64,000 nt of DNA, from assembly GCA_016699895.1 (NCBI GenBank), contig CP064991.1:248001-312000 (forward strand). Direction: 5' to 3'. This DNA is from Candidatus Saccharibacteria bacterium. GTDB lineage: Bacteria > Patescibacteriota > Saccharimonadia > Saccharimonadales > Saccharimonadaceae. Shown here piece by piece: positions 44,653 through 53,482 of this stretch (positions within the stretch are counted from its first letter, which is position 1; the number at the start of each line of letters is the position of its first letter). Below the pieces are notes generated by a model. It was not told the origin of the DNA. It made no database searches and saw only the letters and a program-made list of their open reading frames with translations. Made by a program: the position numbers and the translations under genes.

Positions 44653-44711
44653 AGAATTACTCCTTTCGCGGCGATCCTAAGACCGTTGACGCGTTATCAT
44701 TTAACTAGGCG

Positions 44712-44740
44712 ATTATACAGCAAAACAGAGCAGAGGTCAA
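44712..44740 (-). promoter_or_regulatory. Promoter of rpsT
   Basis: Minus-strand TTGACC (44735-44740), 17-nt spacer, TATAAT (44712-44717), giving a leader of about 55 nt before the S20 start. Confidence 0.8.
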
Positions 44741-44767
44741 ATGTTCACATGTAGGCTTCAAAGCCTA

Positions 44768-44875
44768 GCGGGTGACGTGAGGCGGGGCAGCTCCCGCTTT
44801 TGGAAAAATCTATGATTTTTCAAAAGAAGGGGCGGACCGAGCGGCAGGACCCGCGGAATTGTCTGCGTCACCCGC
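44768..44875. repeat. 108-bp inverted-repeat element, GC-rich, strand and function unknown
   Basis: Outer arms GCGGGTGACG (44768-44777) and CGTCACCCGC (44866-44875) are perfect. Inside are a hairpin GCGGG/CCCGC at about 44782-44797 and a long one, CTTTTGGAAAAATC against GATTTTTCAAAAG (44797-44826), with one bulged G. It sits in the 321-bp gap between rpsT and the DHH-like gene, upstream of both promoters. It could be a structured RNA or a small palindromic mobile repeat; I see no SRP, 6S or RNase P signature. The rest of the gap holds only promoters. Confidence 0.6.
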
Positions 44876-44919
44876 TTTAGTTGCAGAACTACTCTAGGAA
44901 TGAGTTTCAAAATCAGATG

Positions 44920-44949
44920 TTGACTATAGTCAAATGGTTATGTTAAAAT
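44920..44949 (+). promoter_or_regulatory. Promoter of the degenerate DHH gene, with palindrome
   Basis: TTGACT (44920-44925), 18 nt, TAAAAT (44944-44949). The -35 box is the left half of a perfect 14-bp palindrome, TTGACTA followed by TAGTCAA (44920-44933), which may be an operator. Confidence 0.6.
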
Positions 44950-44973
44950 TACACTATAAAGGATTATTAAAAA

Positions 44974-46839
44974 ATGAACGATAAATCAAAAATAGCAGTT
45001 GATAAATCCGCCGAGACTCAGATTGCGGCTAAAATTAAATCGCTGAGCAATATCTTGATCACAGTGTCGCGCGATCCGAGCGTTGATCAATTGGCAGCAG
45101 CGTTGGCCCTGACGATTGCGCTCGACAAGATGGAGAAACATGCTACGGCTGTATTCAGCGGTGTAATTCCACCAGCGATTAACTTTCTGGAACCGGAAAA
45201 AACGTTTGAGAATAACGCCGATAGTTTGCGTGATTTTATTATTTCGCTCGACAAGCAAAAGGCTGACCGGCTGCGGTTCAAAGTTGATGGCGATATCGTC
45301 AAAGTTCTCATAACACCATATCGCACGACGATTTCCGAATCAGACCTCAGTTTTAGTGAAGGCGAATTTAACGTTGAGCTGGTCGTCGCAATTGGCGTCG
45401 ATAAAAAAGAAGATCTCGACGCGGCGATTGCTGCGCACGGGCGCATTTTCCACGATGCTACAGTTGCAACAATTAATATCGATACCTCAGAAGGCTCGCT
45501 CGGCTCTATCAACTGGCAGAAGCCAGATGCTAGCAGTTTTTCTGAGATGGTGGCTAGCTTGATAGGCAATTTGGATGCAAAGGAAAAACCTTTACTGGAC
45601 GAACAAACTTCGACGGCACTACTGACTGGAATAGTTGCTGCGACTGATCAGTTCCGTAACGAAAAGACTTCGCCATCAGTCATGACATTGGCGGCTAATC
45701 TGATGGCAAAGGGCGCTAATCAGCAATTGATTTCCTCTGAGCTAGCAGCTGCGACCGAAGGGTTAAACCTAAGCAATGTCGCGACGACAGCTGCTGCGGA
45801 TGAGACTGGTGGCAACGAGCTAGAACTAAATCATGCCGAGGTTGTGACGACTAACGAAACACCCCAGCCAACTACGGAATCTACAGAGGCGTCTGTTGAA
45901 ACTGACGCTACAAAACAGCCAAATATTGCCGGAACTATGGGTGACATGGTTGAGGCGGAAACGAGGCGTCTAGCGGAACAAAAGAGCGCTGATGCTTTGG
46001 CTGTCGCTGAATCACAACTAACTGAGGCTAACCTAGCCCAGAAAGTAGAGCCGGCAGTAGAACCAGAAACTGAACCTGCTACCCAATATGATTCTACTGA
46101 AACAGCTCTCGATAATGTTGTCGCGGCCAACGCGGCGCAACCGATCCTTGATGACCTCAGTACGACTGTTAATACCGTTGATGATGGGTCGCAGTTATCA
46201 CATGGCATGCCATATGTCGAAGAGCGCATCACTAACCCACTCACCGCGGCGACCCAGTTAGATGAAACACCACTAGAGAGTGTGGCGTCGGCTCCTTTGT
46301 CGCATGTTGGTGACATAGCAACGGCGTCGCCCATATCTCCAATGATCGATACAAACCCGAGTCTAACGACAGCCAAGTTACCGAGCCCAGCACCTGCGCC
46401 CATTACCCAGCCAACCTTGTCGTCTGATATAACTCCGCTAGAAGGTTTGCCGAGTGATGATCTAGCGGCAGCCTTGTCGGCTGCTCAACCGGCCGAGACT
46501 ACTGCAGGACAAGTCACCGATGCGCAAACGGTAGCAGCCGAATTGCCATCTCCTGCCGGGGTATTCACGGAAGCTACTACAGTTGATACCACCATGCCAC
46601 CGTTGCCACCAGCGAACTTTGATTTGCCATTGCCTCCACCGCCACCGTTGCCACTACCTGATTTGGGTACTTTACCGCCATCTAGTACCGTTCCAACGTT
46701 TGACTTACCGCCAGTTCCAACCGCTGTATCGCCAGCTCCCGAACCGGCTATGGCGTCTATGTCAGGCGATAGCAGTCTCTTTCCGTCAGTCAACACCGCT
46801 CCAGATGATCCAGCTCAGTATCGTATCCCTGGCCAGTAA
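44974..46839 (+). CDS. Degenerate DHH/NrnA-like domain fused to a long Pro/Thr/Ala-rich tail
   Basis: A 621-residue protein. Residues 1-265 follow the plan of DHH phosphoesterases such as NrnA: ILITVSRDPSVDQLAAALALTIALDKM stands where the family has HxxPDGDAxGS, and TALLTGIVAATDQFRNEKTSPSVMTLAANLMAKGANQQLI matches the segment after DHH. The metal-binding histidine of the first motif and the DHH triad are missing, so catalysis is unlikely. About 350 residues of low complexity follow, rich in Glu, Thr, Ala and then Pro (DLPLPPPPPLPLPDLG). No membrane helix or signal peptide. It may be a scaffold or a nucleotide-sensing protein. The downstream gene truB starts 12-21 nt later; note that bacteria often pair nrnA and truB. 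Confidence 0.75.
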   Translation: MNDKSKIAVDKSAETQIAAKIKSLSNILITVSRDPSVDQLAAALALTIALDKMEKHATAVFSGVIPPAINFLEPEKTFENNADSLRDFIISLDKQKADRLRFKVDGDIVKVLITPYRTTISESDLSFSEGEFNVELVVAIGVDKKEDLDAAIAAHGRIFHDATVATINIDTSEGSLGSINWQKPDASSFSEMVASLIGNLDAKEKPLLDEQTSTALLTGIVAATDQFRNEKTSPSVMTLAANLMAKGANQQLISSELAAATEGLNLSNVATTAAADETGGNELELNHAEVVTTNETPQPTTESTEASVETDATKQPNIAGTMGDMVEAETRRLAEQKSADALAVAESQLTEANLAQKVEPAVEPETEPATQYDSTETALDNVVAANAAQPILDDLSTTVNTVDDGSQLSHGMPYVEERITNPLTAATQLDETPLESVASAPLSHVGDIATASPISPMIDTNPSLTTAKLPSPAPAPITQPTLSSDITPLEGLPSDDLAAALSAAQPAETTAGQVTDAQTVAAELPSPAGVFTEATTVDTTMPPLPPANFDLPLPPPPPLPLPDLGTLPPSSTVPTFDLPPVPTAVSPAPEPAMASMSGDSSLFPSVNTAPDDPAQYRIPGQ

Positions 46840-46860
46840 CTACATGATACAATGGGGCAA

Positions 46861-47520
46861 TTGGAACAATTTGACCAGATTATTTTAGCTGATAAACCGG
46901 CCGGTATCTCATCGTTCGGGGTGGTTGCTAGAGTTCGCCGCCAGTTATCTGAGCAGGCGGGACGAAAAATTAAAGTTGGCCATACCGGGACTTTGGATCC
47001 ATTTGCAACGGGACTGATGATCCTGCTCAGCGGCACATTCACCCGTCGCGCTGGCGAGTTCTCTAAATTAGACAAAGTCTACGAAGCAACCATCAGACTC
47101 GGCGCCATCTCGTCAACCGGCGATCCGGAAGGTGAAATTACCGAGCAGCTAGTCCAGGACATCCCGAGTGAGCAGCAGGTGAGACAGACTATCAAAACAT
47201 TCTTGGGAAAGATTACGCAAACCCCACCGGTTTTTTCGGCTATCAAGATCAACGGCCAGCGAGCGTATAAATTGGCACGAGCCGGACAAGCTGTCGAGAT
47301 GCCATCTCGAGAAGTCGAGATTTACAGTATCGAGCTACTGAGCTACGAATACCCACATATAAAAATTCGCGCTCACGTCTCATCAGGTACGTATATCCGA
47401 ACACTCGCCCAAGATATCGGCGACCTTTTGGGTACTGGTGCATATGCTACAAAGCTACGCCGTACCAAGGTTGGCTCATATGATATTGACAATATCGAAA
47501 CTATAAAAATTATAAAATAA
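46861..47520 (+). CDS. truB: tRNA pseudouridine(55) synthase
   Basis: Makes pseudouridine 55 in the T loop of tRNA. IILADKPAGISSFGVVARVRR at the start, KVGHTGTLDPFATGLMILLSG with the catalytic Asp in GTLDPxAxG, KTFLGKITQTPPVFSAIKINGQRAYKLAR, and SSGTYIRTLAQDIGDLLG are all present. Start: an ATG at 46852 overlaps the TACAAT box (46848-46853). The in-frame TTG at 46861 lies exactly 7 nt after the box, as in other genes here, so I prefer it. The two choices differ by three residues. It lacks the C-terminal PUA domain, giving a short form of about 220 residues. Confidence 0.93.
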   Translation: MEQFDQIILADKPAGISSFGVVARVRRQLSEQAGRKIKVGHTGTLDPFATGLMILLSGTFTRRAGEFSKLDKVYEATIRLGAISSTGDPEGEITEQLVQDIPSEQQVRQTIKTFLGKITQTPPVFSAIKINGQRAYKLARAGQAVEMPSREVEIYSIELLSYEYPHIKIRAHVSSGTYIRTLAQDIGDLLGTGAYATKLRRTKVGSYDIDNIETIKIIK

Positions 47521-47621
47521 TCCTCAACGATTCTGTTTTTAAATAAACAATAACAACAATGGTATAATAGGAATTACATAAGCATAACAAGGATAACATA
47601 ATAGGGCTAACAAACTAAACC

Positions 47622-48487
47622 ATGACCAGACTACCAACACCAGGATCAGACGCCGGACAATGGGGCGCCATCCTAAACGACTACCTATCAGCTGCTCATA
47701 AGAACGATGGTACACTAAAAGACAATAGTGTTCATCAAATACTATTGTTCCAGGTTCCGTAACGGCGGCTAGTCTCGCTACTGGCGCCGTCTCCACCGAC
47801 ACAATAGCCCCTGGCTCTATCGCAGTAGATGAAATCCAAGACCAAACCATCACCGAAGACAAACTAGATCCTACCGTAGTATCCAAACTAAACTCAGGTG
47901 GTGGTTCACCGGGTGCTACTGGCGCTACCGGACCAACCGGAACCCCAGGCGCAGTTGGTGCAACAGGCTCTCAAGGTTTCACTGGAGCGACTGGACCAGT
48001 AGGAGCCACTGGTGCAACGGGCGCACAAGGTGCGACTGGTCCTACGCCTGATACTAGTATGTTTGTACAGCAAAATGCTACGGTTTCATCAGTGCCGTCC
48101 GCATCAATGATCAACCGTAATTTAAACTATACAATTGATCCAGCAGATCCAGACATCTTTCATATCAATGTCAATGGTAGTCAACGCATGTGGCTCAATG
48201 AATGGGGTGCTTTGCGAGGCCGTAATCCATATTCATCGTGGGCAGATTCACTCGTACGTGCCATCATACAGGATGGTGATAATTTGAACGGCAATGCATT
48301 TGAAGTTAACGATAGGCGCACCGGTGCGGTATACACACTTCCTTTTGGTGTACGTTGGTCAGACGGTGCAATTAGGCGCAATGGGGTAGTTTTGCAGATG
48401 GTATACACGCTAGAAGCAGGTCAAACTGAAGCTGATATTCCGGCAGGTACTCCAGCAGGAACCCTAATTGTACGTAGGACAGTCTAG
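47622..48487 (+). CDS. Collagen-like fibre protein with Gly-X-Y repeats, one frameshift
   Basis: The start [20 protein letters not shown] is a short module I associate with CPR and phage-like fibre proteins. It is followed by a segment [41 protein letters not shown], then about 14 Gly-X-Y triplets ([19 protein letters not shown]...), and a C-terminal domain of about 145 residues from [21 protein letters not shown]. The first frame ends at TAA near 47761; the second starts by about 47741. One missing A in CATCAAATACT restores a single protein of about 288 residues. There is no signal peptide. The stop overlaps the next GTG start by one base (TAGTG). TATAAT lies about 60 nt upstream. Confidence 0.7.
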
Positions 48488-49785
48488 TGGCTACATTATT
48501 TGAATGGGATGGAGGTGCGCTGCCCTCTATAGTAGGCACTACCCCGACGGTTGATGGCCATTCGATGATATTTGCTACGGGGTCGGCGGATAATGTTGCC
48601 CAGTGGCCGATTAGTGCAGATCAATTTACCTTACGTTGGTATTTTAAAGTGCCATCAGCATGGGCAGCGGCAGCTTGGTCTATGATGATCGCTCGGGCCA
48701 GCTCTGCTTCTAATGCTAGATTTAACATCGCTGGGTCTGCGTCGCCAGGTCAAATTCGTCATATTAGAGCAGGCAACACAGAGATTTTGCGTGCAAGCAA
48801 TATAGTCTCTCTATCTACTGAATATCGTGTAGAGATACAGATTGATCGAATCAATCAGACTTATCGTGGCGCTGTATTTCCACTAATGAGTGAAACACCA
48901 ATTCACGATACGGGGCTGTTGACATCTATAGACACTGGTGCAGCAACATTTACTAATATTTGGCTTGGTCATGTTACCGGCGGCAATTCTTTGAATGAAC
49001 TAACGATAGGTCGAATCAAGGCTGTCGATACTATCGGATCATGGATTGGACGACATGCTTCAGATATCGCCACAGATCCCGACACAATTATTGAATGGGA
49101 TGGCGGTGATCTGCCGGCGATAACAGGGACGACACCTACGCTGGACAGCGATGATTTTATGATTATTGCTGCCGGCGACACTGTCAATTACGCGTCATGG
49201 TCGTCGACGGCAGACACCTTCGCAGCCCGATTTTACATAAAGACGCCGAATGCGTGGGGGTCAGCGGCCGCCTCGATATTTACTGCTGGGACGGTAAATA
49301 ACCTCAATATTGATCGAATTGTCATGGCTGGTAGTGGATCGCCAGGTCAGATTCGCTTTTTTGCTAATCCGGGCGTAGAGATAATTAGAAGCTCGACGAA
49401 TGTCATGTCTACAGCTACTATGTATCGTATTGAAATCAGGGTTGATAGGATCGCTCAGACGTATCGTGGTGCAGTATTTCCGTTAGGATCAGACTCACCG
49501 CTCTATGATACGGGCCTTCTCAGTCCAATTGACTCGGGTTCAAATACATTAACTCGGTTTTACCTCGGTAGAATAACTGCAGGCGTTAGTATTAATGATT
49601 TTGCTGTAGGTAGAGTAAAGATTCGCAGCGATAGTACCACCTGGGTTGGTCGTCATGAGGACGATGAGCTTCTTTTCCCCGAGATCTATGGTGTATGGGA
49701 TGGCACTACGGTGCAGCCAGCAGAACTAGTTGGCGTATGGAATGGGACAAACGTTGACACGGTAGAGATCGTTGACATCACCTAG
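48487..49785 (+). CDS. Two-repeat LamG/concanavalin-like fibre or surface protein
   Basis: A 432-residue protein starting at GTG 48487. It contains two copies of a beta-rich module of about 200 residues: LFEWDGGALPSIVGTTPTVDG versus IIEWDGGDLPAITGTTPTLDS, YRVEIQIDRINQTYRGAVFPL versus YRIEIRVDRIAQTYRGAVFPL, and IGSWIGRHASD versus STTWVGRHEDD. The spacing and strands resemble LamG-type sugar-binding domains. The C-terminus has two short repeats, GVWDGTTVQPAEL and GVWNGTNVDTVEI. No signal peptide or membrane helix is present. It is translationally coupled to the collagen-like gene before it, so the two are probably parts of one fibre. Confidence 0.75.
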   Translation: MATLFEWDGGALPSIVGTTPTVDGHSMIFATGSADNVAQWPISADQFTLRWYFKVPSAWAAAAWSMMIARASSASNARFNIAGSASPGQIRHIRAGNTEILRASNIVSLSTEYRVEIQIDRINQTYRGAVFPLMSETPIHDTGLLTSIDTGAATFTNIWLGHVTGGNSLNELTIGRIKAVDTIGSWIGRHASDIATDPDTIIEWDGGDLPAITGTTPTLDSDDFMIIAAGDTVNYASWSSTADTFAARFYIKTPNAWGSAAASIFTAGTVNNLNIDRIVMAGSGSPGQIRFFANPGVEIIRSSTNVMSTATMYRIEIRVDRIAQTYRGAVFPLGSDSPLYDTGLLSPIDSGSNTLTRFYLGRITAGVSINDFAVGRVKIRSDSTTWVGRHEDDELLFPEIYGVWDGTTVQPAELVGVWNGTNVDTVEIVDIT

Positions 49786-49836
49786 TTTATTCCTACCTCT
49801 TGCGTTTCATCCCATAATCTGCTAAACTATCTCACG

Positions 49837-50103
49837 ATGATTACAAAAGAGGATAAATTAGCAGCGATTAAATCGACTCAGGTGCACAAGGACGACGTTG
49901 GCTCTCCGGCTGCACAGGTAGCGATTTTGACGGCACGTATCAATGAGATTACCGAGCACCTAAAGTCTAATAAACATGATTTTATGGCACGTCGTGGTCT
50001 ACTCCAGATGGTTGGTCGTCGCAAAAAATTGTTACGTTCACTGGAAAAGAACGACTTTGCTCAGTACAAAAAGGTTATCGAAACCTTGGGCTTGCGCAAA
50101 TAA
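49837..50103 (+). CDS. rpsO: 30S ribosomal protein S15
   Basis: An 88-residue protein that binds the central domain of 16S rRNA. HKDDVGSPAAQVAILTARINEITEHLKSNKHDFMARRGLLQMVGRRKKLLRSLEK is the full S15 signature. TAAACT lies 8 nt before the ATG, suggesting a leaderless message. It is followed by a terminator and then pnp, the usual order. Confidence 0.97.
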   Translation: MITKEDKLAAIKSTQVHKDDVGSPAAQVAILTARINEITEHLKSNKHDFMARRGLLQMVGRRKKLLRSLEKNDFAQYKKVIETLGLRK

Positions 50104-50122
50104 TACAAGGTTTTGCATATAA

Positions 50123-50156
50123 TAGAATCGCCCCAACTAGGGCGATTCTATTTTTT
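50123..50156 (+). terminator. Terminator after rpsO
   Basis: TAGAATCGCCC (50123-50133) pairs with GGGCGATTCTA (50140-50150) and is followed by six T. It separates rpsO from pnp, so pnp has its own promoter or depends on read-through. Confidence 0.92.
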
Positions 50157-50282
50157 AGATACAGTGATTCATGGTACAATACTAGAGTAATTAAGTTTTT
50201 GTAGCGTCGGCGTCGGATACTTTTTGCAGAGATTATCTGCCAGAAATACCCGCTACTGACGCTAGCAATGAAAGGAGTTTTG

Positions 50283-52406
50283 ATGACAAAAGTCATTCAA
50301 ACAGGCAAGGAGATTATCTCCGTGTCAACCGAGTGGATGGGTCGCACCCTGACACTCGAAGTCAACCGTGTTGGTTTCCGTACCAGTGCCTCAGTTTTGG
50401 TGCGATACGGCGAAACCGTCGTCCTCGGCACGGCGCAAACTGGTCCCGTTAACCCTAATCTCGACTATTTCCCATTGTCGATCGATTACGAGGAAAAGTT
50501 CTACGCCTCGGGCAAAATTAGCGGTTCTCGATTTATCAAGCGCGAAGGTCGTCCGTCTGACGAGGCGATTCTCATCGGTCGTCTGATCGACCGACCAATC
50601 CGCCCACTGTTTCCAAAGGGCTATCGCAACGAATGCCAAGTAGTTGCGAGCGTGCTGTCAATGGATCCCGGCTTTCGTCCAGACGCTGTCGCCATGGTAG
50701 CGGCTAGCGCGGCGCTGATGATCACTGGCACACCATACGACGGCCCAATAGCTGGTCTCCGTATTGGCTTGGATGACAAGGGTGCATTTGCGACATTTCT
50801 ACCTCGCGAGGCTATGAACACTAATAAACTGGATCTGTTTGTGGCTGGCTCAAAATCTGGCATCATGATGGTTGAAGCCGGCGCGAATGAGGTTAGCGAA
50901 GATACAGTAGCTGACGCTATTGCGTGGGCTCATCAGCAAATTCAGCCAGTAATTAAACTCCAAGAAGAGTTACGTAAAGCTGTCGCTCCAACCGAGCAGG
51001 CTTATGAACTAGTCAAGCCTAACGAAGATATTCAAACTGCCGCTGCCAATTGGCTAGCCGACAAATTGACTGACGACTTGCATCAACCTTATCCAGAGCG
51101 CAATGAGCTCCTAGCTGCTCTCAAACAAGAATACACAGAGCATTTTTCTGCCGAACATAGTGAAGAGGAATGGAAAGAGCTAAAAGGTGAATACGCCGAG
51201 GCATTCTCTCTGGCTATGCACCAGGATGTCCGAAAAGGCATCGTAGAAAAGGGCGTTCGTCCAGATGGTCGTGGCCTGAAAGATATTCGTCCACTCAGTT
51301 CTGAGGTGAGTGTTCTGCCACGAACGCATGGTTCCAGTTTGTTCACGCGTGGTTTGACCCAGGCGTTAAATATCGTTACCCTGGCACCTCTCAGTTACGC
51401 TCAGATCGTTGACACTATGGAGGTGACTGACGGCGAGCGTCGTTACATGCATCACTACAATGCGCCGGGCTACACAGTCGGCGAAGTGAAACGTCTCGGT
51501 AGCCCAGGTCGTCGTGAGATCGGCCACGGCTATCTCGCTGAACGAGCTTTGACTGCTGTTTTGCCGAGCGAAGAGGACTTTCCATACGCCATTCGTAGCG
51601 TGACTGAGATCATGAGCCAGAACGGTTCGACCTCTATGGCCGCTACCTGCTCATCATGTTTGGCACTCATGGATGCCGGCGTACCGCTAGTACGTCCAGT
51701 CAGTGGTGTAGCAATGGGCTTGATGGTTGATGGCGATGACTATTACGTCTTGACTGACCTAGCCGACCAAGAAGATTTTGCTGGTGACATGGACTTCAAG
51801 GTGACTGGTACTAGCGAAGGTATCACAGCACTCCAAATGGATATGAAGGTTCACGGCTTGCCAGCTGACGTCTTGAAAAAGGCTCTCGACCAGGCTAAAG
51901 AAGCTCGCGCTACTATCCTAGAGTCAATGCTCGAAACCTTGCCTGGCCCACGTGACAATTTGTCACCATACGCACCACGCATTGAAAAACTGATGATCAA
52001 TCCAGATAAAATCGGCGCAGTCATCGGCAAGGGCGGCGAGACCATCAACAAGATCACCTCTGAAACTGGCGTCATGATTGACATCAAAGAAGACGGTTTG
52101 ATTACGTTTGCTAGCAATGATCCTGCCAAAATGGAACAAGCCCTCACCTGGGTTAGGTCTCTAACCGAAGAACCCGAAGTCGGCAAAATCTACGAAGGCA
52201 CAGTCGTTAGCATCAAAGACTTTGGTGCATTCATCAATATCTTGCCTGGTATCGACGGCATGTGTCATATTTCGGCTATGAGCGACCAGCGTGTTGAAAA
52301 AGTCACCGATGTCATGAAAGAAGGCGACAAAGTTCGCGTCAAATTGATGGCAATTGACGATCGTGGACGTCTGTCTCTCAGTATGAAACCATCTGATGTA
52401 GCCTAA
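50283..52406 (+). CDS. pnp: Polyribonucleotide nucleotidyltransferase (PNPase)
   Basis: A 707-residue phosphorolytic 3'-5' exoribonuclease. Two RNase PH domains (RVGFRTSASVLVRYGETVVLGTAQ; KGVRPDGRGLKDIRPLSSEV), the linking helical domain, then the KH domain with IGAVIGKGGETINKI and the S1 domain with GKIYEGTVVSIKDFGAFINILPGIDGMCHIS. Start ATG 50283 is chosen because AAAGGAG lies 7 nt upstream. The leader (about 50190-50280) contains an imperfect stem GTAGCGTC...GACGCTAGC, similar in position to the RNase-cleaved hairpin in other pnp leaders. With RNase J at 55.5 kb the window carries two main parts of RNA decay. Confidence 0.97.
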   Translation: MTKVIQTGKEIISVSTEWMGRTLTLEVNRVGFRTSASVLVRYGETVVLGTAQTGPVNPNLDYFPLSIDYEEKFYASGKISGSRFIKREGRPSDEAILIGRLIDRPIRPLFPKGYRNECQVVASVLSMDPGFRPDAVAMVAASAALMITGTPYDGPIAGLRIGLDDKGAFATFLPREAMNTNKLDLFVAGSKSGIMMVEAGANEVSEDTVADAIAWAHQQIQPVIKLQEELRKAVAPTEQAYELVKPNEDIQTAAANWLADKLTDDLHQPYPERNELLAALKQEYTEHFSAEHSEEEWKELKGEYAEAFSLAMHQDVRKGIVEKGVRPDGRGLKDIRPLSSEVSVLPRTHGSSLFTRGLTQALNIVTLAPLSYAQIVDTMEVTDGERRYMHHYNAPGYTVGEVKRLGSPGRREIGHGYLAERALTAVLPSEEDFPYAIRSVTEIMSQNGSTSMAATCSSCLALMDAGVPLVRPVSGVAMGLMVDGDDYYVLTDLADQEDFAGDMDFKVTGTSEGITALQMDMKVHGLPADVLKKALDQAKEARATILESMLETLPGPRDNLSPYAPRIEKLMINPDKIGAVIGKGGETINKITSETGVMIDIKEDGLITFASNDPAKMEQALTWVRSLTEEPEVGKIYEGTVVSIKDFGAFINILPGIDGMCHISAMSDQRVEKVTDVMKEGDKVRVKLMAIDDRGRLSLSMKPSDVA

Positions 52407-52491
52407 ACTAAAAATTTCTGATTTTTCGCTGACGATCAATATTCTTTGTGGTATAATGGCAGTACCATTAAAACCATAAGGAGTATTGATT

Positions 52492-53382
52492 ATGAATCCT
52501 AGTGATCAGAGCCCGGTTGACAATCAGCCAAATCAAAATATAAATCCGAGCCCAGAGGTAGGTACACCAAATCCTGTCGTGCCTCAACCTGTCTCAGGTG
52601 ATCCGTTAGCTACCCCGCCTAAAAAATCTAAAAAAGGTCTCATTATAGGTTTGATCGCTGGCGGTGTTGTTCTGATTGCAGGCATCGTCACGCTAGTTTT
52701 GATGCTCGTGCTCGGTGGTGTCAGCAAGCAAGATTATAGCGATGCTCAAACCAAAGCCAAAACTCTGGCTAGCTCATACCTAACGGTCAGCTCCGTTTAT
52801 GTGAGTAGCTATGATACCGAGAGCGAGTCTGCCAAAAAGCTTGAAACGCTAAAGACCGGTTTATCCGACATAGACAAGAACTTCAAGGAGCTGGGTGATT
52901 TAAAGGCTATCAAAAATGACAAGAAAGCTGCTGACTACTACAAAAAAGTGAGCACCGAAAAAGCCGATCTAGAGACCTTTGTTAGCGTGGAAATTGAATA
53001 TTTAGACAAGATATTACCTATTGTGAGCGAAATTAGCGCTGTATCTTATAGTGATGCTGATCAAACTATTGCCACGCTCAAACAGTACCAAGCAAAATTG
53101 CAAGCTCTAGAGCTCAAACAGAAAGTCAATAAAGATTACCTGGCTGAGATCAATGCGGCTCTCCCGGAATTCATTAGCGCTCTCGAGGCTTATGTTGACT
53201 CGGTCAACTCTGGTAACTATGACTCATCTCTCTATAGCAAAGTATCTTCTACTAGCACCAAACTAACTGATGCTGACGATACCTGGAGAGATAATCTCGA
53301 AAAACTGTATGACGCAATAGAATTTAATAGCGCCGTGAATGATCTGGGTCAATACCTGACCGACAAAACTAACGGTAACTAG
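52492..53382 (+). CDS. Membrane-anchored helical protein of unknown function
   Basis: About 296 residues. A Pro/Asn/Gln-rich cytoplasmic start (DQSPVDNQPNQNINPSPEV) is followed by KKSKKGLIIGLIAGGVVLIAGIVTLVLMLVLGG as a single membrane helix with positive residues inside. An outside, mostly helical domain with Lys/Glu/Asp/Ser follows (KTLASSYLTVSSVYVSSYD...). I do not recognise a family. ATG 52492 has AAGGAG 8 nt upstream and TATAAT further up. A hairpin (AACTGGCGGACGAA against TTGTTCGCCAGTT) follows the stop at about 53405-53445 and may be a terminator. Confidence 0.75.
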   Translation: MNPSDQSPVDNQPNQNINPSPEVGTPNPVVPQPVSGDPLATPPKKSKKGLIIGLIAGGVVLIAGIVTLVLMLVLGGVSKQDYSDAQTKAKTLASSYLTVSSVYVSSYDTESESAKKLETLKTGLSDIDKNFKELGDLKAIKNDKKAADYYKKVSTEKADLETFVSVEIEYLDKILPIVSEISAVSYSDADQTIATLKQYQAKLQALELKQKVNKDYLAEINAALPEFISALEAYVDSVNSGNYDSSLYSKVSSTSTKLTDADDTWRDNLEKLYDAIEFNSAVNDLGQYLTDKTNGN

Positions 53383-53482
53383 TACGATCTACATTCAAAA
53401 AAGCAACTGGCGGACGAATCCTTGATTTGTTCGCCAGTTAACGTTCAGCCGGGAATGGTAACGTGGTAGAATGGATAATATT

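Noticed and set aside
44768..44875. SRP RNA, 6S RNA, RNase P RNA or tmRNA
   Set aside because: The conserved SRP apical motif, RNase P core and tmRNA ends were not found, although the element is structured.
47622..49785. Prophage
   Set aside because: Only fibre-like proteins are present. No capsid, portal, terminase, integrase or tail genes lie nearby, and the flanks are housekeeping genes.
49819..49832. CTGCTAAACTATCT before rpsO, identical to 14 nt of the MarR operator region (19012-19025)
   Set aside because: The left palindrome arm is missing at rpsO and the shared part includes a -10 box, so common promoter sequence plus chance explains it.
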